A stretch of 64,000 bases of DNA from Pelagicoccus mobilis. GTDB lineage: Bacteria; Verrucomicrobiota; Verrucomicrobiia; Opitutales; Opitutaceae. Numbering within the stretch: the stretch's first letter is position 1; every line of letters starts with the position of its first letter. The notes under the pieces were generated by a model. That model did no database searches. It was not told the DNA's origin and was given only the letters and a program-made list of their open reading frames with translations. Positions 43,300-51,675 of the stretch are shown here, piece after piece. The position numbers and the translations under genes are program-made. The stretch spans positions 57,838 through 121,837 of the forward strand of contig NZ_JAENIL010000021.1 in NCBI RefSeq assembly GCF_016595505.1. Direction: 5' to 3'.

Positions 43300-44323
43300 T
43301 CACACAAGCGAGTATAACCCCGCGGTCCGCTTGTCCCTCCCAATTTCCTTGGTAGGAACTGTGTTCACCTTGGTGGTCTTGGGCGTGGTGGCTTGCCGCC
43401 TCCTTGGCCAACACCTCGACCAGTTTCATCAACTTCTCGACTGGATACTGGAAATCTAGAGAGACGAAGTCCTCGCCTTGGCGAACGTCTACGCTGTCTA
43501 CGATCTCCATCATGCTCTGATTCTCTACCTGCGTAAAAGATGCGAGCGCCAACATGCCTTGCACGATGCGGTAAAGCTGCAGAGAAACCTCTTCATTTGC
43601 GGTGGTGAGCATGACGTTGGCCTTGAAACTGCCTTCGCTCTCACCGATCGAAACCTGGCCGCCTTTAGTCTTCTGGAGCATCCGAGCCTGCGGAGGCACA
43701 TTCTTGAAACTATCGATGCCCTTGGCCGTTACCATCAGGAAGAAGCCGCTATCAGCATTGAGCACGAGCTTCTGCTCCGTTGCGCTCAAATTGTCAGCCT
43801 TCCCCTGGATCACTTCGTAGGCATGCTCGATCTGCTCGAAACTCTTGCCAGCGATCGCGTAATTCTTGTTCGGAAACGCCAAATAGAGTTCCCCCTCCAA
43901 GAGGTAGGTCTGGTATGGCTTGTCCCCAACTCGCTTGAGCGGAATCTCGTTTCCTTCCAACTCTTGGGCGGCCAGAAATCCGTCGAAAATCGCCTGCAAA
44001 CGATCGCCTGTTCGCAAGATCACAACGCTTTTGTTGGCCGCGTCTTCCTCAAAACTCGCTCCGTAGGCCGTCACCGACTTAATCTCGTCTAGGACCAGAT
44101 CGACATCGATCGAAATGGCGGACTGGTTGTTCTTGGCGATCTCCTCTTTCAGTTTCGCAACCCCTAAGTCCGCGAAGGAGGACTCCAGAATGCCTTCCAT
44201 ATCGATGTGAGCCAACCACTTAGCGTCCTTTGCGATTTCAGTTTGGACGAGTGGAGCGGCAGTTAAAGCACTCGCAATAGCGACGGCCCCAGTCAGTAGT
44301 GTGCAAATTTGTTTCTTAATCAT
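43289..44323 (-). CDS. Secreted protein of unknown function upstream of an ECF sigma gene
   Basis: 344 aa with a clear signal peptide (about 1-23, A-S-A-L-T-A-A). The mature protein alternates helices and strands (L-A-H-I-D-M-E-G-I, Y-L-L-E-G-E-L-Y-L-A-F, S-G-F-F-L-M-V-T-A-K-G), a pattern seen in DUF-type periplasmic proteins of this phylum, but I cannot name the family. Ends in H-H-A-Q-D-H-Q-G-E-H-S-S, a His-rich tail that could bind metal. Translational overlap with the sigma gene suggests it feeds a signal to or is co-regulated with it. Confidence 0.75.
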   Translation of the reverse strand: MIKKQICTLLTGAVAIASALTAAPLVQTEIAKDAKWLAHIDMEGILESSFADLGVAKLKEEIAKNNQSAISIDVDLVLDEIKSVTAYGASFEEDAANKSVVILRTGDRLQAIFDGFLAAQELEGNEIPLKRVGDKPYQTYLLEGELYLAFPNKNYAIAGKSFEQIEHAYEVIQGKADNLSATEQKLVLNADSGFFLMVTAKGIDSFKNVPPQARMLQKTKGGQVSIGESEGSFKANVMLTTANEEVSLQLYRIVQGMLALASFTQVENQSMMEIVDSVDVRQGEDFVSLDFQYPVEKLMKLVEVLAKEAASHHAQDHQGEHSSYQGNWEGQADRGVILACVSDG

Positions 44324-44396
44324 CTTTGGTAATGCGTTTGTTGCTTCTTAATTCCCCTCAGAAGCGATTCGGTTACGAAAAAAGTTGGGTAATTTT

Positions 44397-45158
44397 CTAG
44401 GCCTCCTTCTCGCTGCCCACTACGTAGTGCGATTGGCTGAAAATGGCAGCCCCTAGGCCCAAGGCGACCGCACCGATTCCCGCGATCCACAACAGATGCC
44501 CAACCTCAAATCCTTGAGCGCCGAAAGTCACTCCCCTAAGGAGGTTCTCAGCGTGGTAGCTGACCGCGAGCTTTTGAACCCCGTTGGGAATCGAGGCGAG
44601 CCCTAGCTCGACGAAAGAATAGTAGAAAATCCCCAAAACGACGAACTTAGAAGAAAAGGCCCCAATCGCGCCCGACAAAGCCGTAAAGCTCGCCACCACG
44701 CAAACTGACACAACCCAGACCGTAAGCAGTCCTCCGACGCCAATAACGCCCAAAACCACGCCTGCCGCGCTGATTCCGATCAAGGCCGGCCCCACGATCC
44801 ACATCGTTCCCAAAAATCCGCTAAGGAAAAAGCCCAAATAAAGCTCCACCTTGCTCGCCGGCCGAACCCAAAGATACTCAATAGTCCCGTCCTTCAATTC
44901 TCCACGCAGCGTCTCTCCGCCCTTGGTAAGGCAAAAGATTGGCAAAAACTTGAGAGCGAAAGCGCCAACGAGCAGTCCCTGAAAACGCTCGCGAGCCTCC
45001 GACTCGTTAAATCCGACAAGCAGCAACAAGCCGAATGTCGATGCCGCGATGATCGCGAACCGCACCAATGCCGCAGTGGTCGTCAACTCCTGAATACGCA
45101 TGTAAAGCATGCCTTTCACTGCACCAAACGCAGCCTTTTCTCCGTTCGCTCCACTCAT
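44397..45158 (-). CDS. ABC-2 type exporter permease
   Basis: 253 aa with about six hydrophobic segments (35-55, 68-85, 105-160 as two, 165-195, 215-240). R-V-P-A-x-K-style E-Y-L-W-V-R-P-A-S-K-V-E-L-Y-L-G is typical of ABC-2 permeases of the NatB/gliding type. Last gene of a four-gene operon; start overlaps the stop of its ATPase by 4 bp. Substrate unknown. Confidence 0.85.
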   Translation of the reverse strand: MSGANGEKAAFGAVKGMLYMRIQELTTTAALVRFAIIAASTFGLLLLVGFNESEARERFQGLLVGAFALKFLPIFCLTKGGETLRGELKDGTIEYLWVRPASKVELYLGFFLSGFLGTMWIVGPALIGISAAGVVLGVIGVGGLLTVWVVSVCVVASFTALSGAIGAFSSKFVVLGIFYYSFVELGLASIPNGVQKLAVSYHAENLLRGVTFGAQGFEVGHLLWIAGIGAVALGLGAAIFSQSHYVVGSEKEA

Positions 45159-46078
45159 TGCGTCATCCTTTCAAAAATACTGGAAAGGGCCTGATTCTTA
45201 TTCCTCACCTCAAAAACGTCTGCATCGCACCCCTTGAACAGGTTTGGCCAATTCTTGAAAAACGCCTCTGGCTCATTCACCCAAACCGTAAGCTCATCGC
45301 CCTCTGCCAAAAAGCCTCGAATCAATCCCTGGTTCTGCAGATGCGCCGCCAGACCGTTCGCGTCCGAACATCGAATCGAAATCTCGTCAGACCACTCTAC
45401 AACGGTCTCTCGAATTTCAATCTGGCTACCCGACGCGAGGACACGTCCCCAATTGAGCATCACAAAGCCGCTACACAGAAACTCAAGTTCATGTAGGATG
45501 TGGCTGGATACGAGGATGCTCTTACCGTGTTGATTCAGCTCCTTAAGGATCTCCCCAAACTCAGCTCGCCCCATCGGGTCGAGACCATTCATCGGTTCGT
45601 CCAAAATCACAAGATCCGGGTCGTGCATGATCGCTTGAGCAAGCTTCACACGTTGCTTCATCCCCTTTGAATAAGTGCCGATGCGCTTTTTCCAATGGGC
45701 TCGATCCAAGCGTGAGCGATCGAGAGCCGCTTCCGCCATCGTCTTGGTCTCCTTCCAAGAAACACCGGAAATCGACGCCAAAGAACGCAGCCAGTCGATT
45801 GGGCGCAGATCCTTGGGCAATTGTTCCCGCTCCGGACAGTACCCGATCCGCGAGAGCAGTTTGGGATTGTTGCGAGGTTTCTCGCCAAAGACTGACAGAC
45901 GCCCAGACGACGGAGCCAGCTGCCCCGTCACCAATTTGATAAGAGTGCTCTTTCCTGCCCCATTCGGCCCAACCAAGCCCGTAATCCCAGCCGGGATTTC
46001 GAAACTCACGTTATTCAGGCCAAGCACGACTCCGTAGAAGCAGCTCAGTTCCTCCGCTTTAACAATAGAATTCATCAC
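45155..46078 (-). CDS. ABC transporter ATP-binding protein
   Basis: 307 aa. Walker A G-P-N-G-A-G-K-S-T (about 37-45), Q-loop region, signature Y-S-K-G-M-K-Q-R-V-K, Walker B L-V-I-L-D-E-P-M-N-G-L-D-P, H-loop S-S-H. C-terminal 80 residues are a DUF4162-like extension. Energises the permease that follows; both genes overlap neighbours by 4 bp. Confidence 0.92.
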   Translation of the reverse strand: MMNSIVKAEELSCFYGVVLGLNNVSFEIPAGITGLVGPNGAGKSTLIKLVTGQLAPSSGRLSVFGEKPRNNPKLLSRIGYCPEREQLPKDLRPIDWLRSLASISGVSWKETKTMAEAALDRSRLDRAHWKKRIGTYSKGMKQRVKLAQAIMHDPDLVILDEPMNGLDPMGRAEFGEILKELNQHGKSILVSSHILHELEFLCSGFVMLNWGRVLASGSQIEIRETVVEWSDEISIRCSDANGLAAHLQNQGLIRGFLAEGDELTVWVNEPEAFFKNWPNLFKGCDADVFEVRNKNQALSSIFERMTQ

Positions 46079-47082
46079 GCTCGGATCCTCCTGCTAACAA
46101 CTGCGATTGATATCACACAATAGGCCCCCAAAGCCAACAGAGGCAGAAAAACCTCACCATTGTCGATCGGCAGATCAGACGGGTCCATCCCGTCGCTCAT
46201 CCGCCCAAAGAAACTTCCGAAAAACGGCAGCATGCCTTGGGCGTCCATCACCAAATCAAGCAATCTGAAGATTCCAGCAGACAAGCTGTAAATGGCCTGC
46301 GTCGGGCTGACGTAGTCGAATGCTGGATGCGCAAAACTCGCAACGCTAGCCACGACACTCAACGAGATCCACCCGAGGATCCAGAACGCCACCGCAGCTC
46401 CCGTCTTCTTCGCAAGGGACGAAACCAGCAACGCCAAGCAACTCAACGAAACCACCGCTATAACTCCAAGAACAACTCCTCGGATCAGCGACGGAAACGA
46501 ATGGTAGAAAAACGACCAGTCAGGTGACAACAGATTGCCCAGCAACCACGATACCACTACCGGAAAAATCCAGACCACAGACAGAATGCTGGATACGATC
46601 GTAAATTTTCCGATCAGGTAATCCCAACGCGTCAAGGCCTTGCTGTTGTAGATAACGATCGCGTTGCTCGCCAAATCATTGGCGATCAGTCGATGTACGA
46701 ACAAGGCCACGATAATCATCGACAAAAACGGCCCGCTAAAGCTCAGCAGATAGAACATTATCCGGTAGATCCCATCTACACAAATTTCTGGATACAACAA
46801 AGCCCAAGAAGTCAACGCGCTGAACATCGTCCGAACCTGCTCTCCGCCGAGCCGCTCCAACCAATCCAGCAAAGCGCTCTCCGGGGCCACCAACTGCCCG
46901 TAAAAGAAAAACACGCCGCTCAAAATCAAAGCCTGAGCTCCCGCCAAGACCAGGAAGATCTTGATAATCTTACCCGACAGGCAAAGTTTCAGCCCATAGC
47001 GAGCGATGGACAGTCTCCGAGCCCAAACTCCTACGCCTTCACCTTCCCAGCGACGATACTTAGCGCTCCAAGCCTTCTTCAT
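46075..47082 (-). CDS. ABC-2 type exporter permease
   Basis: 335 aa with six predicted hydrophobic segments (about 40-60, 115-135, 155-185, 195-225, 232-255, 310-330). Contains Y-N-S-K-A-L-T-R-W-D-Y-L-I-G-K, the coupling-helix type region of ABC-2 permeases. Pairs with the ATPase at 47079-48017. Overlaps both neighbours by 4 bp. Confidence 0.85.
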   Translation of the reverse strand: MKKAWSAKYRRWEGEGVGVWARRLSIARYGLKLCLSGKIIKIFLVLAGAQALILSGVFFFYGQLVAPESALLDWLERLGGEQVRTMFSALTSWALLYPEICVDGIYRIMFYLLSFSGPFLSMIIVALFVHRLIANDLASNAIVIYNSKALTRWDYLIGKFTIVSSILSVVWIFPVVVSWLLGNLLSPDWSFFYHSFPSLIRGVVLGVIAVVSLSCLALLVSSLAKKTGAAVAFWILGWISLSVVASVASFAHPAFDYVSPTQAIYSLSAGIFRLLDLVMDAQGMLPFFGSFFGRMSDGMDPSDLPIDNGEVFLPLLALGAYCVISIAVVSRRIRA

Positions 47083-48017
47083 GCGCTCGTCTTTCCGTTT
47101 CCAGTTTCGAGGGCCTGAAGAAAAAGCTCACTCAACGCGTTCGGGCTCTCTTTCACCTCAAGCGGAGAAATGCCCGCATCTCGCATGACCTCGATCAGCG
47201 GATTCAAAGAACGTTCCCCATGCACCACCTTGACGTTTCCATTATTCATTACGGAACAGCTCCAATCCTTCTCCTCGAAAAGACGCATCAGCGAATCCTT
47301 GTTCTCGGAAATAACAACCTCCGCTTCCGGCCGACGTCTTTCCTTCAATGCCGCCAGAGTGTCATGGGCCACGATTTGCCCCTGAGCGATGATCACGATT
47401 CGGTCGCAGATACGATCCACGTCATGCAAGAGATGAGAGGAAAGTACGACACTGATCCCAGACTCGCTCCAAATCCGTTCGATCAACTCCAGGATAAGCG
47501 CCTGCCCCTTCGGATCGAGCCCGTTAGTTGGCTCATCGAGAAAAACCAGATCCGGGTCATGCACCAAAGCTTGGGCAATTTTGATCCGCTGTTTCATCCC
47601 AGTCGAATACGTATCCACTTTCCGGTAACGCTCCTGCCCCATCCCCACAAAATCCAGCATCTCGTGAGCTCGCTGACGCGCCGCCTCAAAAGGCATCCCG
47701 CTCAACTCGCCACAATAGGTAACGTACTCGCAGCCCACCATCCCAGGAATATGGCAATCCTGCTCCGGCGCGTAACCAATCCGCTTGCGCGTCTCGCGGC
47801 CGAATCGGTCGATGTCTTTACCCAGCAATTTCACCTCGCCCGAATTTTTCTCTTCGAGCTGAAGCAGACACTTGATAAACGTCGACTTCCCCGCCCCGTT
47901 GGGACCGAGCAAGCCAATCGCCCCAGCGGGCAGACGAAGGTCGACTTCGTTCAAAACAGTCTGAGTCCCGTAGCTCTTTAACAGACCACGTGTCTCAATA
48001 ACAAAAGATTCAGGCAT
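47079..48017 (-). CDS. ABC transporter ATP-binding protein (first gene of operon)
   Basis: 312 aa with Walker A G-P-N-G-A-G-K-S-T, signature Y-S-T-G-M-K-Q-R-I-K, Walker B L-V-F-L-D-E-P-T-N-G-L-D-P and S-S-H. Close relative of the second ATPase in this operon, suggesting tandem duplication of an ATPase-permease pair. Export substrate unknown; such NatA-like systems often move ions, antibiotics or lipids. Confidence 0.92.
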   Translation of the reverse strand: MPESFVIETRGLLKSYGTQTVLNEVDLRLPAGAIGLLGPNGAGKSTFIKCLLQLEEKNSGEVKLLGKDIDRFGRETRKRIGYAPEQDCHIPGMVGCEYVTYCGELSGMPFEAARQRAHEMLDFVGMGQERYRKVDTYSTGMKQRIKIAQALVHDPDLVFLDEPTNGLDPKGQALILELIERIWSESGISVVLSSHLLHDVDRICDRIVIIAQGQIVAHDTLAALKERRRPEAEVVISENKDSLMRLFEEKDWSCSVMNNGNVKVVHGERSLNPLIEVMRDAGISPLEVKESPNALSELFLQALETGNGKTSA

Positions 48018-48194
48018 AACAGCTTAAGGAGGATATCAGGAAGGTTCTCGCCCAATTACCCAGCCGAGCCAAGCAAAGTTACAAGAAATTCGAGAGAAAG
48101 CCGCCCGTTCTAGTGAAAGACCGCTCCTCGCCTCGCAAATAAGGCAAAGCTACCCATGGTTTAACCTCACAACAACACCTTACGATTTCATCAA

Positions 48195-49328
48195 ATGAAA
48201 CTCTGGATCACAACCGCCATTCTCGCCTCAGCAATCGCACTCACAGGGTGCCAGGAAACGGATGAAAACGATCCTCCCTCCCTCCACGAAGCCTTCGAAG
48301 GAAAGTTCCTAATCGGAGGCACGCTAAGCGACTCGATGCTGGAAAACGCTAGCGATCCGGGATTCGCGATCGTCTCCAAACACTTCAACAGCCTCTCGCC
48401 AGAGAACTGCATGAAGTGGGGAAACATGAACCCGCTGCTCGACCAATATGAATGGGAGTTAAGCGATCGCTTCGTTGAATACGGTCACAACTTCGGTCAG
48501 GAAATGGTCGGACATGTCCTGTTCTGGCACAGCCAAACTCCCGATTGGGTTTTCGAAGATGAAAACGGAGCCCCACTCAGCAAAGAAGCCCTGCTGGAAC
48601 GTATGAGAGAGCGAGCTCGCCTCATGGCAAAACGTTGGGGAGACCGCATAAAAATCTGGGATGTCGTCAACGAGTCGATCGAAGGCGACGGTTCGTGGCG
48701 GAAATCTAAATACCAGCAGATCCTAGGCGACGAATTCACTGAACTCGCATTCCGCATAGCGATGGAAGAGCTCCCCACCGATGCCATCCTGCTCTACAAC
48801 GACTACGGCATGACCGATCCAGGCCGACGCGACGCGGTCGTAGCCATGATCCAAGACTTCAAGAGCAAAGGCATACGAATCGACGGCGTGGGAATGCAAG
48901 GGCACTGGGAGATGAGCTATCCAGCGCTCTCCGAAATCGAAGACAGCCTCACCGCATTCGCCGCAACCGGAGTCAAAGTCCACATCACGGAACTCGATCT
49001 CGACCTTCTCGGACGCGGCAAATTCTTCGGGGCCAACGTCGACATCGAACGTCTCAAAGCCGATCCCGCCACCAATCCCTATCCCGACGGCAACCTTCCC
49101 CCGTCCGAAGAAAAGCGCTTCGCCGAGCGTTACGCCGAGATTTTCGACGTCCTCCTCAAGCATCACGAAAAGATCGATCGGGTTACTTTCTGGGGGGTAA
49201 GCGACTTAACGACCTGGCTCAACGGTTTCCCAGTTGAAGGCCGGACCAACTTCGCTCTATTGTTCGATCGTCAATTTAAACCCAAACCTGCTTTCTACCG
49301 AGTTCTGGAGACCGCTAGAAAGCGCTAG
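48195..49328 (+). CDS. GH10 endo-1,4-beta-xylanase, lipoprotein
   Basis: 377 aa. Lipobox L-T-G-C (Cys19) predicts an outer- or inner-membrane lipoprotein. GH10 motifs: M-K-W-G-N-M-N near the start of the barrel, H-x-L-x-W-H, W-D-V-V-N-E (acid/base Glu160), and I-T-E-L-D (nucleophile Glu266), then W-G-V-S-D. It cuts the xylan backbone to xylo-oligosaccharides that xylA/xylB can ultimately use as xylose. Followed 14 bp later by the redoxin gene. Confidence 0.94.
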   Translation: MKLWITTAILASAIALTGCQETDENDPPSLHEAFEGKFLIGGTLSDSMLENASDPGFAIVSKHFNSLSPENCMKWGNMNPLLDQYEWELSDRFVEYGHNFGQEMVGHVLFWHSQTPDWVFEDENGAPLSKEALLERMRERARLMAKRWGDRIKIWDVVNESIEGDGSWRKSKYQQILGDEFTELAFRIAMEELPTDAILLYNDYGMTDPGRRDAVVAMIQDFKSKGIRIDGVGMQGHWEMSYPALSEIEDSLTAFAATGVKVHITELDLDLLGRGKFFGANVDIERLKADPATNPYPDGNLPPSEEKRFAERYAEIFDVLLKHHEKIDRVTFWGVSDLTTWLNGFPVEGRTNFALLFDRQFKPKPAFYRVLETARKR

Positions 49329-49342
49329 CCCCGTCCCCGCTT

Positions 49343-50479
49343 GTGAATACCCTGTCTCGTTCCGTTGCCCTCTGCCTTCTATTCATCTCCGCGAAACTAC
49401 TCGTCGCGGCCGAACACCCTCGCCCGCTAGAGCTCGGCTCGGACGCGCCTGAGTTCAATCTTCCCGGCGTCGACGGGAAGGATTGGAAGCTCTCTGATTT
49501 TGCGAACTCAGATTTATTGCTGGTGGTTTTCACCTGCAACCATTGCCCAACCGCTCAATACTACGAAGAGCGTATCAAGAAACTCAGGACCGACTACAGC
49601 GAAAAAGATCTCGCTCTCGTCGCGATCAGCCCGAACGACCCAGCGTCCGTCCGCTTAGACGAGCTCGGCTGGGCAGTCAGGGGCGACTCTTTCGAGGAGA
49701 TGAAAGAGCACGCAATAGAGCGCGAATTCAATTTCCCCTACCTCTACGACGGGGACGACGAAGAAGTCTCTCGCCAATACGGCCCCCTTGTCACCCCTCA
49801 TGTATTCCTCTTCGATTCCGATCGTAAGCTACGATACGCAGGAGCAATCGACGACTCGGAACGTCCCCAGCATGTCACTACAAATTACGTCCGGAACGCA
49901 ATCGATTCGCTGCTCTCCGGCAAACAACCAACAGTCGCCCAAACCAAAGTCGTAGGCTGCTCCGTCAAATGGGCCGGCAAAGCCCATCTCGTCGAAAACT
50001 ACATGAAGAAGCTCGCGGCAGAACCGGTGGAAATCGACTTGGTAAGCCCAGAAGGCCTCACTGCCTTGAGAGAAAACAAGCCTACAGAAGGTAGCGAAGC
50101 AAAGTTCCGCTTGATCAATTTCTGGGCGACCTGGTGCGCTCCCTGCATAGCCGAGTTCGACGAATTCGTGACCATCAACCGCATGTACCGACACCGCGAA
50201 TTCGAGTTCATTTCCGTATCCATGAACCGCCCAGACGAAAAGAATCGCGTCCTCGCCTTCCTCAAGAAAAAGCAAGCCTCTAACCAAAACCTGCTCTTCG
50301 ATTCACCCAAACGCGAACCGCTCATCGACGCCTTCGATCCCAACTGGCAAGGCGTCGCCCCCTACACCATTTTGATCAATCCCGAAGGCGAAATCGTCTA
50401 TAGCGAAATCGGCACCATCGATCCAACTGCCCTCAAAAACAAGATCCTCAACGAGCTCAACGCCCGTAAGCCCTGGTAA
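49343..50479 (+). CDS. Secreted double thioredoxin-fold protein (peroxiredoxin-like plus TlpA-like)
   Basis: 378 aa, GTG start 14 bp after the xylanase, signal peptide (about 1-22). Domain 1 (about 28-190) is AhpC/TSA-like with C65-N-H-C68-P-T. Domain 2 (about 215-378) is TlpA-like with W-A-T-W-C265-A-P-C268. The linker has no membrane segment. Possibly keeps exported proteins reduced or detoxifies peroxide. Co-transcription with the xylanase is likely from spacing. Confidence 0.85.
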   Translation: MNTLSRSVALCLLFISAKLLVAAEHPRPLELGSDAPEFNLPGVDGKDWKLSDFANSDLLLVVFTCNHCPTAQYYEERIKKLRTDYSEKDLALVAISPNDPASVRLDELGWAVRGDSFEEMKEHAIEREFNFPYLYDGDDEEVSRQYGPLVTPHVFLFDSDRKLRYAGAIDDSERPQHVTTNYVRNAIDSLLSGKQPTVAQTKVVGCSVKWAGKAHLVENYMKKLAAEPVEIDLVSPEGLTALRENKPTEGSEAKFRLINFWATWCAPCIAEFDEFVTINRMYRHREFEFISVSMNRPDEKNRVLAFLKKKQASNQNLLFDSPKREPLIDAFDPNWQGVAPYTILINPEGEIVYSEIGTIDPTALKNKILNELNARKPW

Positions 50480-50834
50480 ACCGGCTCGCGACTTCGCCAA
50501 TCGAGCGAAGAGAGAGCACCCCTTTACAAGATTCCCCTAATTTCTAGCTGGAACCTCAAAGCCGACCTCACTCCGACTGTCAGTCTGTCTTACACTTTTC
50601 CTCAAAAAGGGAGAATTACTAGCTTCCGGTGCCTCAATTCCCTCTCAAGAGGAGCTTTGATTCCTACTAGAAAACAAGCTGGGAGGCATTTCCTCAAATC
50701 GCCCTTCAGGGATTCCCTGATAGAGTAGTGAATCTAAGCGATTCCTACGCATACTCCCGAAAAGGGTTTGCCCTGCCTCAAACCGAGATTCGACGATCCT
50801 TGAAACAACAAGAAGTCCAATCTCCCAACAACGC
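50480..50834. other. Upstream region of the VPDSG protein
   Basis: No gene visible. Contains a perfect palindrome TCAGGGA-T-TCCCTGA at 50706-50720, another CCTCT-CA-AGAGG at 50641-50652, and several G/ATTCCCT copies. The first 30 bp also hold a small CTTCGC/GCGAAG hairpin after the redoxin stop. A promoter for the next gene must be here; no boxes assigned. Confidence 0.5.
50706..50720. promoter_or_regulatory. Palindrome upstream of VPDSG gene, candidate operator
   Basis: TCAGGGA and TCCCTGA around a single T, about 115 bp before the start codon at 50835. Perfect 7-bp arms fit a dimeric regulator; function inferred only. Confidence 0.4.
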
Positions 50835-51605
50835 ATGAAACTCAAATCCAAGCTAACGATCTTCCTCGTCGCCGCGGCAGGTATCGCACCTCTTGCAGAC
50901 GCGGCAATGCTGCCGTCTTCAGGTAACGTAAAGTTTTACGACACTCCAAATAATAACCAATCAAATGGTGGTGGAGAGTTTCGTGCAGATATCTTGGAGT
51001 TTGGAACTTCCGCTGATCAATACACATTCTGCCTAGAGGTTAGCGAAAGCATTAAGCTAGATCGCAAATATCGATACACAATCGATACTGCAGCTACCTC
51101 CGGCGGAAAAAACCTGGACACAGGAACTCCTGGTCGCGACACCATTTCCAAGGGAACCGCTTTTCTCTTCGAGCTATTCGCCAAAGGAGCCCTTCTAGGT
51201 GACTGGAGTGGTTTCAGCGGTTTTGGCATCAATTACACAGCCAACCGAGTTGGAAATTCCGCTTTGATGCAAAAAGCCATTTGGGCTCTGGAAGACGAAA
51301 AGTCTTTCATTAGCAATCCCACATCAACTTCACATTACTCAGCAAACGGGAATATTTTCCTTGATTTAGCTATCGCTCAAAATGGTAGCAGCTTCACAAA
51401 CGCCCGAATGGATTTTGATCCGAACACTACCGGAGTTCGCGTCATGAACATCGAAAAGTGGAGCAGACGAAAGCAAAAATGGGTCGAGGGCCAAAGCCAG
51501 CTAGTCTGGGATCCAAGCCCAGTCTCCGACTCTGGCACGACTGCTACCTTGATGCTTGCGGGACTCATCGGACTCGCAGCCATCCGACGCAAAACTCGCC
51601 AGTAG
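50835..51605 (+). CDS. VPDSG-CTERM-like sorted surface protein
   Basis: 256 aa. Signal peptide with A-D-A (about 1-23), a central domain without recognised family, and a C-terminal sorting tail: V-S-D-S-G (230-234), a hydrophobic helix (about 236-250) and R-R-K-T-R-Q. The motif matches VPDSG-CTERM, a Verrucomicrobia form of PEP-CTERM handled by an exosortase, with Pro replaced by Ser. The protein is probably exported and then cleaved or anchored at the surface. Exosortase is not in the window. Confidence 0.85.
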   Translation: MKLKSKLTIFLVAAAGIAPLADAAMLPSSGNVKFYDTPNNNQSNGGGEFRADILEFGTSADQYTFCLEVSESIKLDRKYRYTIDTAATSGGKNLDTGTPGRDTISKGTAFLFELFAKGALLGDWSGFSGFGINYTANRVGNSALMQKAIWALEDEKSFISNPTSTSHYSANGNIFLDLAIAQNGSSFTNARMDFDPNTTGVRVMNIEKWSRRKQKWVEGQSQLVWDPSPVSDSGTTATLMLAGLIGLAAIRRKTRQ

Positions 51606-51625
51606 AAAGCGGCACACACTTTCCC

Positions 51626-51657
51626 AAAGGACGAAGCGAAAACGCTTCGTCCTTTTT
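51626..51657 (+). terminator. Strong rho-independent terminator
   Basis: Thirteen-bp stem AAAGGACGAAGCG (51626-51638) with its complement (51643-51655), 4-A loop, and TTTTT at 51653-51657. It lies 20 bp after the VPDSG-gene stop; the reverse strand has TTT after the stem and may also stop the convergent DUF3500 transcript. Confidence 0.93.
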
Positions 51658-51675
51658 CGTATCCAAATTCCTCGC

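Noticed and set aside
48029..48038. AAGGAGGATATC, a perfect Shine-Dalgarno-like sequence on the plus strand
   Set aside because: No start codon with a coding frame follows within usual distance; the next gene starts at 48195.
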